Shown: piece by piece, positions 10,318 to 19,626 of the stretch
How the letters are laid out: the number at the start of each line of letters is the position of its first letter
Numbering within the stretch: the first letter of the stretch is position 1
From: Gammaproteobacteria bacterium 45_16_T64
Lineage (GTDB): Bacteria > Pseudomonadota > Gammaproteobacteria > Pseudomonadales > Ketobacteraceae
Assembly: GCA_002162955.1 (NCBI GenBank)
Contig: MABD01000017.1
Coordinates: forward strand, 30,943 to 94,942
DNA length: 64,000 nt
Direction of reading: 5' to 3'
Program-made: the position numbers and the translations under genes
Notes under the pieces: generated by a model
Told to the model about the DNA's origin: nothing
The model's database searches: none
What the model saw: the letters and a program-made list of their open reading frames with translations, nothing else

Positions 10318-10364
10318 AAAAAGCTACGCTAGAAAATGACCATTGATATCTTTCCTAGCGTAGC
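10318..10364 (-). terminator. Rho-independent terminator of the acetyl-CoA hydrolase-family gene
   Basis: A perfect 10-bp inverted repeat, GCTACGCTAG against CTAGCGTAGC, with a 22-nt loop. On the minus strand it is followed by five T residues. It lies between the upstream gene (ending at 10417) and the start of the diguanylate cyclase, separating their transcription. Confidence 0.65.
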
Positions 10365-10416
10365 CCACTCGCGGTAGAATTTCAATTTTGTGACGCAGTT
10401 GACAAACCTAGTTAGG

Positions 10417-12624
10417 TTATAGTGACTTTAGATATCCATTATCTTCAAGTTCTAACAATAACAGATGCTGCAACAATACTTCTTTTGCCGTCTCTGGGTG
10501 CTCTAACCCAATACGCTGCAAATAAGGTGCTGCCTGAGCCTCATCAGACGAATTAATAAAACTTCTCAATACTGCTTTGATCATTGATTTAGGCTCTTCC
10601 ATGGTAGCTTTTATTTTCCGCAAGCTTTTGCCTAACGCAACTTCTTCTTCAGTAAAATCAGAGCCAAGAGGAAAGTTAGGGAAGTACCCCTGTTGTTGCC
10701 ATTGATTTAATTGCTCGGCTAATCGAGATGGCGTGTTGTTCCGATACTCGTTAGGAATTTCGTATTGTGATGACAGTTTGCCTTGAGCTTTCGCATCCTC
10801 CACCAACTCCTGTTGAAAGGCAGAATCCGCCACTGCGATCAGAGCGATAATTACCTGCTCATCGGTTTTACCTCGCAAATCGGCAATACCGTACTCCGTC
10901 ACCACCATGTCCCGCAAATGCCTTGGGATTGTCGTGTGACCATATTGAGTGACGATATTTGATTGACGTTGCTTGCCTTCCCCTCGGGTACTTCTGACAC
11001 ACAATATGGAGCGAGCCCCTGATAATTTATGCGCCATCGCAACAAAGTCATACTGACCACCAACACCACTTATTACCGTTCCATCTTCCAAACCATCGGA
11101 TACCACTGCGCCACTGAGAGTTACCATCATGCCGGTATTGATAAATCGCGCATCTTGCCGCTGCGCATGTAACAACTCAGGATCAAAATCTAGTTGATTA
11201 ATGTGCCCAACGCTAGACATACAAATATTTTCGCTTTGCTCCCGCGGCATATCCCTTAATTGCTGGTAAAAATCTTCAGGACCCAAAAAGAACCCACCGT
11301 GCATATAGACGCCTCTCTGCAGCGTTTCACCAAGGCAGTACTCACAGATTTCCGCAAAGTTATGGTCGTTAGTGAGATACAGTGTAAAACGTCGTGTATC
11401 CACACGAATAGTATCGTTATCCCACACAACCTGCTCAGAGAAAATCCCCCAATGCTGCAAATAAGTCACATCTTGGAAGGTTAACTGTGAATCGATCACC
11501 CCCGCATTCATCAATACCGTTAAGGTATTGGGGCTTACCTTCTCTTCAATCAACCCCTGATTAATCAACTGCTGGAGTTGAACGTCATCGTAGACTTTTC
11601 GCTTCACAATACCGCTTTGGATTAGGTGCATAAATCCATTAACAAACATTTCGCTGGAGCCATACAGGCCTTTTTCAAAAGTATCATCCCCGCCCACTTT
11701 TGCTAACAACGCGGGGTCGATATCACATTGCGCTAGAATCTGCTGATAAGTACCGTTTTCCTGATGACGTAGCTGAGAGGCATAGACAATCGCATCCCCC
11801 AAGGAACCTATGCCTATTTGTAAAGTACCACCATCACGGATAAGCGCACTTGCGTACAAGCCAGCAAAATAGTCCTGTAACGGTACCGCCATATTGGGTG
11901 GCGCGAATAACCGTGTATTGTATTGCGGATTGCGTAACACCAGGTCAAAACAATCGGGCTCGATCATCGCGTGGTTATACATAAAGGGCAGATCATCATG
12001 CACCTGTGCAATCGTCACTACCGGACGACCATCTTCCCGTGCTTGATCCAATAGTGGCCACAGATCCAGCGTCACATCCGTATTACAACTCAAACTAAAC
12101 CAATCTTCACCGTCAAACTGCTCGGCCGCCACCATCTGCGCCAGCACATTTACGCCATTGTCCAATAGATCTCGGCACACAAAGGTATAGTTGGTAGAAA
12201 TGTAGTGCTGTTGTGCCGATGCGACGTGTTTCATCGCTCCGGCTTTAAAATAGAACTCAGATACCGTGATATTGTCTGGTAACGTATTGGCGCGCATCGC
12301 CTGCATATATTCCAACGATTCATAATCACCAAATACTCGTTCCACAAAAGGTACGAGAAATTTCGCCTCCATCACATCCTTTGGTTGTGGTTTCTCAAGA
12401 GACAACGCAGTGATAATACGCAGTGATATTTCAGGATTTGATTTAGCTTTTTGATAAAACGCATTCACTAACTGATTAGGTTTTCCCAACCCCAGCGGCA
12501 AACCTAACACAATGGTATTACCAATTTTTTCGATGACATTATCAACACAACGCATCGCGTCTTGAAACTGTTCCATGAAATCACTCAACAATGGATGGAT
12601 AGAGATGTGAATATTCTCCGCCAT
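10417..12624 (-). CDS. Acetyl-CoA hydrolase/transferase-family protein
   Basis: A 735-aa member of the acetyl-CoA hydrolase/CoA-transferase superfamily. Visible signatures are the glycine-rich LQIGIGSLGDAIVYA and, in the C-terminal domain, VVTEYGIADLRGKT. At about 735 residues it is longer than the roughly 500-aa class I acetyl-CoA hydrolases and matches a long subfamily known mainly from genomes. The expected reaction is transfer or hydrolysis of a CoA thioester; the acyl group is unknown. The ATG at 12624 is chosen over an upstream TTG, though its ribosome site is weak. A terminator follows the gene. Confidence 0.75.
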   Translation of the reverse strand: MAENIHISIHPLLSDFMEQFQDAMRCVDNVIEKIGNTIVLGLPLGLGKPNQLVNAFYQKAKSNPEISLRIITALSLEKPQPKDVMEAKFLVPFVERVFGDYESLEYMQAMRANTLPDNITVSEFYFKAGAMKHVASAQQHYISTNYTFVCRDLLDNGVNVLAQMVAAEQFDGEDWFSLSCNTDVTLDLWPLLDQAREDGRPVVTIAQVHDDLPFMYNHAMIEPDCFDLVLRNPQYNTRLFAPPNMAVPLQDYFAGLYASALIRDGGTLQIGIGSLGDAIVYASQLRHQENGTYQQILAQCDIDPALLAKVGGDDTFEKGLYGSSEMFVNGFMHLIQSGIVKRKVYDDVQLQQLINQGLIEEKVSPNTLTVLMNAGVIDSQLTFQDVTYLQHWGIFSEQVVWDNDTIRVDTRRFTLYLTNDHNFAEICEYCLGETLQRGVYMHGGFFLGPEDFYQQLRDMPREQSENICMSSVGHINQLDFDPELLHAQRQDARFINTGMMVTLSGAVVSDGLEDGTVISGVGGQYDFVAMAHKLSGARSILCVRSTRGEGKQRQSNIVTQYGHTTIPRHLRDMVVTEYGIADLRGKTDEQVIIALIAVADSAFQQELVEDAKAQGKLSSQYEIPNEYRNNTPSRLAEQLNQWQQQGYFPNFPLGSDFTEEEVALGKSLRKIKATMEEPKSMIKAVLRSFINSSDEAQAAPYLQRIGLEHPETAKEVLLQHLLLLELEDNGYLKSL

Positions 12625-12697
12625 TTTACCATAAAAATGTCGCTGCGAGACATTCAATATCTAGGTGTCTCTACCTAGCGGCCCTACAAACGTAGAA

Positions 12698-13285
12698 TTA
12701 GTGATAATTTTCCGTCGTTAGCACACCCGATCTAATTGAATCACAAAATATTCTAAGTCCTGACAATATTTTGTTGGATATCTCAAAATTATTGACTATA
12801 CCTATCGCATCAAGTGCGCTGCCCAACAACGGAACAGTAACATAAGCATCATCGATGATATTTCCTGACATCGTTCTAATCACCTCTTTCAGCGCGACTT
12901 GTGCATGGTTTGCCCTTGGCGACGTATTAACTAACATCACCGGTATATCCACGAATTCTTCTCCACTCACTAGCCAATCCAATGCATTTTTTAATACACC
13001 CGTGATTCCGTGAGCATATTCAGGGCTGGCAATGATCAATCCATCCGCTCGGGCCAAACGTTGTTTGAATGCAGTCACTTCTGCTACATTCTTATCTTCA
13101 AGATCAGGATTAAATAAAGGGAGCGCCCCCATACTCCGATAGACATCTATCTCAACGCCCATTGGCGATAGCGTCATTAACGCATTAATCATCGCTGAAT
13201 TATATGACGCTCGTCGTAGACTTCCTGATATTGCTAACAACGTTAGGGAGGAATCGTTAGTATCAGTATTCCTTCGCTTATCCAT
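12698..13285 (-). CDS. NADPH-dependent FMN reductase (flavodoxin-like)
   Basis: A 195-aa soluble flavoprotein. The phosphate-binding loop SGSLRRASYN and the flavin-contact motif SPEYAHGITGVLKNALDWL are those of NADPH-dependent FMN reductases and azoreductase/chromate-reductase relatives (ChrR/ArsH-like). It should transfer hydride from NAD(P)H to FMN and on to quinones or other acceptors. The ATG at 13285 is used; the codon before it is TTG. It is 12 nt downstream of the murein endopeptidase gene on the same strand and could be co-transcribed, though no functional link is apparent. Confidence 0.8.
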   Translation of the reverse strand: MDKRRNTDTNDSSLTLLAISGSLRRASYNSAMINALMTLSPMGVEIDVYRSMGALPLFNPDLEDKNVAEVTAFKQRLARADGLIIASPEYAHGITGVLKNALDWLVSGEEFVDIPVMLVNTSPRANHAQVALKEVIRTMSGNIIDDAYVTVPLLGSALDAIGIVNNFEISNKILSGLRIFCDSIRSGVLTTENYH

Positions 13286-13297
13286 CAAACCTTAGCC

Positions 13298-13987
13298 TTA
13301 TATATTTTTACACGGAATAATAAAATCGACGTGATAATGTTCATCATGCCTGACCCACGAACGTTTCTTTGAAAAAGAAATATTATTTTTTAGATATTCT
13401 CCGTTTTTCGTTTTGTATAATTTTGATTGTAATTCGGGATCGAAAATCACTCGCCACAGATTAAACCCTTGCGTTATTGCTTCTTTATGTAAGGCAACAA
13501 TATGTGATGCCATCGCTTCATAGTCGATAACCAAATTTTCGTAACGAGAATTCTTATCAAACTCGATATCATAGCCAAACTTATTTAATGGATGCGTTGG
13601 CAAATGAACCGATATTCCTGCCTCATCCTTCACCGGCGTCATAAAATCTATCGACAATCCGTTGCGATGGGTCTTATGAGGAGAAAACTCACCGCCTTCT
13701 TTAAATCCCGTCTCTGCATATTTATATACTTTAGTTGGATCAGACTGTGCCAAATTTTTATAACTTTGAACCACTATATCCCTGACTGACGAATGCACAA
13801 ACGTACGCCCAGCCAGACGCGCCACCTGACTATAGCCTTCATAATTAGCACCACTCGAGGGAAGAGCCACACCTCTGTCTAAACGCCCATTCGACGTCGT
13901 TCCGTAACATTCGCTGGTTTCAGAGCGTATAACTCCGGGTAAAAAAACGAACGTTAATAGACATAGTCCTATTATTTGTTTCTTCAT
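13298..13987 (-). CDS. Penicillin-insensitive murein endopeptidase-like protein (MepA/M74)
   Basis: A 229-aa exported protein with a signal peptide over about residues 1-22. It shows the zinc-peptidase pattern of MepA: GGEFSPHKTHRNGLSIDF (His and Asp ligands) and a late HDEHYHVDF. MepA-type enzymes cut D-Ala-meso-DAP cross-links in periplasmic peptidoglycan. It is shorter than E. coli MepA (about 274 aa) and its N-terminal third is not clearly conserved. The ribosome site is weak. A 62-codon upstream frame overlaps its start as ATGA but does not look protein-like. Confidence 0.75.
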   Translation of the reverse strand: MKKQIIGLCLLTFVFLPGVIRSETSECYGTTSNGRLDRGVALPSSGANYEGYSQVARLAGRTFVHSSVRDIVVQSYKNLAQSDPTKVYKYAETGFKEGGEFSPHKTHRNGLSIDFMTPVKDEAGISVHLPTHPLNKFGYDIEFDKNSRYENLVIDYEAMASHIVALHKEAITQGFNLWRVIFDPELQSKLYKTKNGEYLKNNISFSKKRSWVRHDEHYHVDFIIPCKNI

Positions 13988-14474
13988 AATCTACTCAAAT
14001 TAACCGCAACGGTCTCGTTAGACTGGCAACAACCCTGCCTGTTCCCAGTTTTTCTCAAAATAGGGCGCAATATAGCAATAAAAACCACGAATCGTTTCTC
14101 CGTATTATCAACCAGTTGCACATAGATCTTGCTGACAATATCCAGATTGTAAATTAAGCCCATAGTATACAAGCTCTCTCGTTCGCGTGCTCCTCAACAC
14201 TACGTCTGTACACTACGCCTCCCCCTTAGACCCATACGCAGACCCACCTATCGGTCAGATCACTAGTTACATAACATTACTCACAAGTGTTCGTATCCGT
14301 CATAATCCTACAATTTTATATCACCCATTGTTCCTATAGTGGTAATGCATGCACTCAGAAGCTTCATAAAACAAACACATTAGGTTAACAACGAAGATCA
14401 CATCGATACCTAATGATCAATAAAAAGAAAGAGACGATTCCTCACGGATCGTCTCATGTTAATGAGGTATTATC
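13988..14474. other. Divergent intergenic region upstream of the lipase gene
   Basis: Nothing here looks convincingly coding. It must contain promoters for mepA-like (minus) and the lipase (plus). The only clear structure is the hairpin at 14431-14455, listed separately. Confidence 0.4.
14431..14455 (+). promoter_or_regulatory. 5'-UTR hairpin just upstream of the lipase ribosome site
   Basis: A perfect 8-bp stem, GAGACGAT against ATCGTCTC, with a 9-nt loop, ends 9 nt before the lipase Shine-Dalgarno (GAGG at 14464). No T-run follows, so it is unlikely to terminate. It may stabilise the lipase mRNA or affect translation (inference). Confidence 0.45.
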
Positions 14475-15512
14475 ATGTCCACACTTCGGCTGTTAAGTCT
14501 TTCATTTAACCGGGCGTTACAACGCCTCACCCGATCTAATGTCCATCTGCTATTAGTTGCATCCTTGATTGCCGGCGGATTGTCCGTTGCCCCCAATCAA
14601 GCCCACGCGTGGTCATTATTTGGCGGCGGCAGCAAGACCTATGCAAAAACAAAAAACCCTATTGTCTTAGTTGGCGGATTTTTTGCTTTTGATAGCATTA
14701 TTGGCATCGAAATGTTCTTTGGTATCGAAAAGCACTTGGAAAAATATGGTGCAACCGTATACAACACCAACGTCAGTGCCTTCCAATCCGATGAATTCCG
14801 CGGCGAAGAACTTATTCTTCAAATTGAAGAAATTCTAGCGGTCAGTGGTGCAAAGAAAGTTAACATTCTAGCCCACAGTCAAGGTTCTCCGACATCTCGT
14901 TATGTTGCTGCCGTTAGACCTGACCTCATTGCATCAGTCACCTCCATCCATGGGATGAATCGAGGCACCGATATCGCTGACGTGATCCGTAATATCGCAC
15001 CAGAAGACGGTATTACCGAAAAACTATTAGAAGGACTCGCACAAGGCATCGGCTATATCGTTGAGTTCTTGTCTGGTGGCCCTAACCCATCCGAACAAAC
15101 TGCAATTGCCATATTAAAAGCGGCTCACACAGAGGGTGCGGCTGAATTTAACGCGCTTTATCCCGCGGCAGTACCGACGTCTTCTTGTGGTCGCTATGGA
15201 TCACCAAAAGTGAACGGCGTGAATTATTACTCCTGGGGTGGTATCGGTGGTCGATTCTACACACTATCGAATCCACTGGATCTATTAGATCAGGCAATGT
15301 TCCACATCACACCGTTAATGTTTAAGAAGGGCACCAAGCACGACGGGGTTGTTCCTCTATGCGGACAATATCTAGGTAAGCCTATCCGTCATAATTACCG
15401 TCACAACCACGTAGATGCCGTACGTCACCTATTTGGATTGATCGGGCTAACCACTGATCCTAAAGTACTTTATCGTAACCATGCTAACCGATTAAAAAAG
15501 GCTGGCCTGTAA
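14475..15512 (+). CDS. lipA: Secreted triacylglycerol lipase (Pseudomonas-type family I)
   Basis: A 345-aa secreted lipase. An unusually long signal region (about residues 1-46, ending NQAHA) precedes mature WSLFGGG. The triad can be placed: Ser135 in AHSQGS, Asp290 in HDGVVPL, His312 in HNHVDAV. Two cysteines, SCGRYG and PLCGQYLG, match the disulfide of P. aeruginosa LipA. Enzymes of this class hydrolyse long-chain triglycerides, need a foldase in the periplasm and leave by type II secretion. The elbow AHSQGS differs from the usual GHSQGG or GHSHGG. The foldase gene follows at 15569. The ATG follows GAGG at 7 nt. Confidence 0.92.
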   Translation: MSTLRLLSLSFNRALQRLTRSNVHLLLVASLIAGGLSVAPNQAHAWSLFGGGSKTYAKTKNPIVLVGGFFAFDSIIGIEMFFGIEKHLEKYGATVYNTNVSAFQSDEFRGEELILQIEEILAVSGAKKVNILAHSQGSPTSRYVAAVRPDLIASVTSIHGMNRGTDIADVIRNIAPEDGITEKLLEGLAQGIGYIVEFLSGGPNPSEQTAIAILKAAHTEGAAEFNALYPAAVPTSSCGRYGSPKVNGVNYYSWGGIGGRFYTLSNPLDLLDQAMFHITPLMFKKGTKHDGVVPLCGQYLGKPIRHNYRHNHVDAVRHLFGLIGLTTDPKVLYRNHANRLKKAGL

Positions 15513-15521
15513 ACCCCTCCT

Positions 15522-15550
15522 GGGCGGTTCACGTTTGGCCGCCCTTTTTT
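15522..15550 (+). terminator. Intrinsic terminator or attenuator between lipase and foldase genes
   Basis: GGGCGG and CCGCCC form a 6-bp G+C-only stem with an 11-nt loop, followed directly by six T residues. It starts 10 nt after the lipase stop and ends 18 nt before the foldase start. It could end most lipase transcripts and let a minority read through into the foldase gene (inference). Confidence 0.7.
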
Positions 15551-15568
15551 ACCATAAAGGTAAAGCCC

Positions 15569-16585
15569 ATGATGTCTCAACGAAAAATAGTAGTCAGTGC
15601 GTTTTTAGGCGTCGCTATTCTTGGTACGGGGTTAGCTCTTTGGAGTTCACCCAAAAAGCAATCTACGCAACCGCAGACAACAGCGCAAACCCTATCTCCC
15701 CCTGCCTCATCTTATATCCCCCGAAACAATTCCATTCCCGCGATTCAATCCACTGTAAACGCCGACTACCGCAATGAAGAATTTCTACAGTCGTCACTGC
15801 TCGATACTGACGCACCTGATAGCTTACGGCTTGACAATGGAATACTCGTGGTTGATGAAGGATACAGAGATTTGATCGACTATTTTTTCTCGCTACACGG
15901 AGAAATGGACCCCGATGCAATATTTGCCTTATTAGAACGCTATCTAACCCAGGTTGCGCCGAATACCGACATTGCCTCTGTCATGGCCGTCGCAGAACAA
16001 TATCTCGATTTCCTGCAATCACCGAGCAACCACGAGATAGATAAGTCGCTTAGTTTACTCGAACAATTAGAGGAATTAAAAAGAATACGGCGAGAAGCCC
16101 TTGGCGTAGATATCGCGGAACAATTCTATAGTGACGAAGAAAACTATATGCTCTACAGCATTCAAAAAATGCAGCTTATCCAAAATACTGAACTCAGTGA
16201 AATAGAACGCAATCAGCAGCTAACACAACTTAACAGCACGCTACCTGCGGAATTAACTCAAGGACAAGAACAAGAAAGAACCATCAGCACCCTGCGCAGT
16301 TCTGTTGCCGATTTACGTCAACAAGGTGCCAGTGACGAAGAGATAAGACAATACCGGGTATCTTTAGTCGGTGAGGAATCTGCCGAGCGCTTAGGCGAAC
16401 TCGATAATAGCCGCAACGAGTGGAATAATCGATATTCCGATTACCGACAAGAAGCAGAAACACTATTAGCCTCTAATCTGTCAAAAGAAGATCAGCAACA
16501 AGAATTGGCGCGAGTGCGCGAGCGTTATTTCGACACGACAGAGGTTTTACGCGTCGCTGCGTTAGATCGAATTTCTCAATACTAA
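15569..16585 (+). CDS. lipB: Lipase-specific foldase (steric chaperone)
   Basis: A 338-aa membrane-anchored periplasmic chaperone that folds the lipase encoded upstream. Residues 9-26 form the single membrane anchor, followed by a Gln/Pro/Ser-rich linker ([10 protein letters not shown]). The foldase signature Rxx(F)DY is present as [10 protein letters not shown] near residue 100. The rest is a Glu/Gln-rich helical domain, as in the LipB/LifO structure, where it wraps around the lipase. ATGATG follows AAAGG. The stop overlaps the convergent kinase gene by 4 nt. The lipase-foldase order is the standard one. Confidence 0.9.
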   Translation: MMSQRKIVVSAFLGVAILGTGLALWSSPKKQSTQPQTTAQTLSPPASSYIPRNNSIPAIQSTVNADYRNEEFLQSSLLDTDAPDSLRLDNGILVVDEGYRDLIDYFFSLHGEMDPDAIFALLERYLTQVAPNTDIASVMAVAEQYLDFLQSPSNHEIDKSLSLLEQLEELKRIRREALGVDIAEQFYSDEENYMLYSIQKMQLIQNTELSEIERNQQLTQLNSTLPAELTQGQEQERTISTLRSSVADLRQQGASDEEIRQYRVSLVGEESAERLGELDNSRNEWNNRYSDYRQEAETLLASNLSKEDQQQELARVRERYFDTTEVLRVAALDRISQY

Positions 16586-19473
16586 CCCACTTGTAACAGT
16601 TCCCCCTTAGAAACATTTCGAAGTATCGCTGTCAGCCGGTCAAATGTGATCGGCTTGACAAGAAATGCATCCATTCCCACCTCCGCGAACATCACTTTAT
16701 ATTCTTTCATTGCGTGTGCTGTCAGAGCAATAATTGGCGTTCTAGATAATGACTGCGTAACTTCTAGCTGACGAATTTGGCGCGTTGCTTCTAAGCCATC
16801 CATTTCTGGCATTTCACAGTCCATCAAGATAAAGTCATAGCTATCCGCCGTAAACTTATCCAATGCCAATTTTCCGTTTTCTGCCACATCAGTATTGATC
16901 TTAAATTTACGCAACATACCCACAATTACCATTTGATTCACAGGATTGTCTTCTGCAATCAATACTCGAAAATGAGAGAAATCCTGAAATCTAGCGTTAC
17001 TGGACTTTTTGGCGCGTAACACATCTGCTTGTTCGCTAATCTGCCACCAATTGCTTACCAACTCAGATGCAGACAGTGGCTTCTGAAATAGAAATCGACA
17101 ACCTATTTCTTCTCTTCTTGCGACGGAAAGATCAAACCCCATTCTTACCATCAATCCAATATTCAAGGCATTATTATGGGTCTTCTGAAGGGATTCTATC
17201 AATTCATAAGCATTCTTCACCCAGTCCAAATCAATAACGATTAAACCCTTCGTATCATCATTGTCACTGATCCACTGCTGTAGACTATTTTCATCCTCTA
17301 CCACGCGTAATTGTAATAGAGGCCACCGTAAACAAGCACTACCAGCCAAACGCTCGATAAGAGGCTTGGTAGTACAAATCACACACGTACTAGCAGGTGC
17401 CTCTAACACAGCATTACTTTCGACAACAACATCACCGCCGTCATCCTGACGTGCATGCACTTTTATTATCTCGAACCAAAAAACAGCGCCTTCGCCTTCG
17501 ACGCTTGTTACACCAATATCCCCTTTCATTAGATCAACCAGTTGTTTGCAAATACTCAAGCCCAAGCCTGTCCCACCAAATCGACGAGTAGTTGATGTGT
17601 CAGCCTGTTTAAATGCAGTGAATAGTCGACGTTGATTGTCGTTACTAATACCGATTCCTGTATCGTGCACTTCAATACGCACTCTAGAAGCGCTATCTGC
17701 GTGAGCAACGCTGAGTACTTCAATATAGACAAACCCTTTATCAGTGAACTTTAGTGCGTTACTAATAAGGTTAGTTACGATCTGACGCAAACGGGTCGGG
17801 TCCGCAATAATACGGTTACCACCATCCAGCTGGAATATAACACCGATTTCTACCTTCTTTTTTTCGGCAATCGGACGAAACATGGCAACGCAGTCTTCAA
17901 TGAGTATCGTAAGATCAATATCGATTTTCTCCAGTTCCATTTCACCGGCAGATATTTTTGCGTAATCCAGAATATCGTTGATAATTGTTAGCAGAGATTG
18001 TCCAGAGTTCTTGATCACATCCAGATAACTTCTTTGTTGCTCATTCAATGGAGTATCCAACATCAGTTCAGTCATACCAATAACACCATTCATGGGTGTT
18101 CTTATTTCATGACTCATCGTCGCTAGAAATTGGGTTTTTGCTTTACTTTCTGCTTCTGCTTCCACAACCTTATGAAGAGCCTTGAGTTCTTTGTCGTGAG
18201 ATTCTCGCTGAATAATGACGGATCGTTCGTGCTCCTCTTTCGCATCAAGCGCATGAGATAAGGCTAGCTGCTTAGCTTCATACTTTTCCTGACGTTCTTT
18301 GTTAAATCGGTCCCCTAACGCAAATGACAGTAATATGACCTCCGCTGCAGATCCTATCTGCATAAAGTTCTCAGTAAAGAAGCTTCGCGGAATCCAACCG
18401 AATTTATTCAATCCGTAAACAATGACTGATACCAACAAGGCCACCCATGCAAGGCAAAAGTACCTTGCTGCACGATTTCCGTTTCGTAGGCTGCCGAAAC
18501 CGACATAGAGAATACCCACACTATTCAATAATGCGGTGATAATCGAGAGTTTAATCATAATGGCATAGGGAAAAAAGAATGCGCTAATCGCCATACATAG
18601 ATTTAGTGTTAGCAGTAACTGAGTAGTGATATTGTGTGATCTACTAGAAAACTTCTTATTACGAACTTTGGATATATCCAAAAAAACACGAGTAAATAGT
18701 ATGACGAAAAATAGAGTCGCAGGAATAAGAAATGCAATTGACTTGTCATTCCACCAGATACTGTTTGGCCATAAGTATTGATAGGTAAACCCATGCAGAG
18801 CACCTTGCAACAGCGCAAAAGAAGATACATAAAGCACGTAGAATAGGTAACTAATATCACGAACCACTAGAAATACAAAGGCGTTGTACAGTGCCATAAC
18901 TAACATGATACCAAAGAACACGCCTTGCACGCTGGATTCTCTAATAGCATCTTCGAAAAAATCCCGATCCTGCCATAGTGTTAATGGTGCCTGCATCGAA
19001 GAGGTTGTTAAAACCTTTAGATAGAGCACCGTTGTTGCGTGGCTGCGAACCTCCACAGGAATGAGAAAACTTCGATGATTGATAAACCGTACATGAAAGG
19101 GTAAAGAATCGCCCAACTCTCCTAAATTCGATACTTGCCCATCGCTCACTTGATACAAAATCAACTGATCCAGCAAGGGGTAGCTTACTTCCAATAGTCG
19201 CCTATCAGGATGGTTCTGGCTGTTCTCCAGTGTAATACGAAACCAATAGGCCGCATTCGAATATCCAAAATTTGGGGTTTTCTGACTCCCCATAACCCAG
19301 TCACTTTGAGGCCGCGCCAGAATAGCATCAATGCTAGCCTTTCGACTATCGTCTCTCACGTGCGCCACATAACGATTGAGACTAATCGGACCCGACATAT
19401 CATTCAATACAACCAAAGATTGAGGAAATTCTTCAGCCATGGTGAGGGATGTGGAGCCAATCATCCACATCAT
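16582..19473 (-). CDS. Hybrid sensor kinase: 7TMR-DISM extracellular sensor, 7TM, HisKA, HATPase, REC
   Basis: A 963-aa protein. After a signal peptide ending near TSLTMAEE comes a 7TMR-DISMED2-like beta domain (residues about 20-165). Seven membrane helices (about 175-390), a coiled coil, HisKA ([13 protein letters not shown], His near 454), HATPase ([28 protein letters not shown]), a degenerate receiver-like segment (about 680-800) and an intact REC ([11 protein letters not shown], Asp near 886) follow. The DISMED2 fold resembles carbohydrate-binding domains. The first ATG lies inside the signal peptide and has no ribosome site; an AGGAG at 19506-19510 is followed 8 nt later by an in-frame ATC, so the true start may be non-canonical. 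Confidence 0.88.
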   Translation of the reverse strand: MMWMIGSTSLTMAEEFPQSLVVLNDMSGPISLNRYVAHVRDDSRKASIDAILARPQSDWVMGSQKTPNFGYSNAAYWFRITLENSQNHPDRRLLEVSYPLLDQLILYQVSDGQVSNLGELGDSLPFHVRFINHRSFLIPVEVRSHATTVLYLKVLTTSSMQAPLTLWQDRDFFEDAIRESSVQGVFFGIMLVMALYNAFVFLVVRDISYLFYVLYVSSFALLQGALHGFTYQYLWPNSIWWNDKSIAFLIPATLFFVILFTRVFLDISKVRNKKFSSRSHNITTQLLLTLNLCMAISAFFFPYAIMIKLSIITALLNSVGILYVGFGSLRNGNRAARYFCLAWVALLVSVIVYGLNKFGWIPRSFFTENFMQIGSAAEVILLSFALGDRFNKERQEKYEAKQLALSHALDAKEEHERSVIIQRESHDKELKALHKVVEAEAESKAKTQFLATMSHEIRTPMNGVIGMTELMLDTPLNEQQRSYLDVIKNSGQSLLTIINDILDYAKISAGEMELEKIDIDLTILIEDCVAMFRPIAEKKKVEIGVIFQLDGGNRIIADPTRLRQIVTNLISNALKFTDKGFVYIEVLSVAHADSASRVRIEVHDTGIGISNDNQRRLFTAFKQADTSTTRRFGGTGLGLSICKQLVDLMKGDIGVTSVEGEGAVFWFEIIKVHARQDDGGDVVVESNAVLEAPASTCVICTTKPLIERLAGSACLRWPLLQLRVVEDENSLQQWISDNDDTKGLIVIDLDWVKNAYELIESLQKTHNNALNIGLMVRMGFDLSVARREEIGCRFLFQKPLSASELVSNWWQISEQADVLRAKKSSNARFQDFSHFRVLIAEDNPVNQMVIVGMLRKFKINTDVAENGKLALDKFTADSYDFILMDCEMPEMDGLEATRQIRQLEVTQSLSRTPIIALTAHAMKEYKVMFAEVGMDAFLVKPITFDRLTAILRNVSKGELLQVG

Positions 19474-19626
19474 GATGACAACAGATAAGATGTTGATTTT
19501 ATTGACTCCTATACTTGAAACTACAGAATCAGCTCACTCCTTTCTGATACACCTCCCATAGTAACAGAATAGCTCCTATCACAATCCGGTCAAATCCCTA
19601 TCAACCACGAGCCCCTACCAATATAC

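Noticed and set aside
13984..14172. 62-codon minus-strand frame overlapping the mepA-like start as ATGA
   Set aside because: TTG start, no ribosome site, unusual composition and no recognisable motif; the overlap is probably chance.
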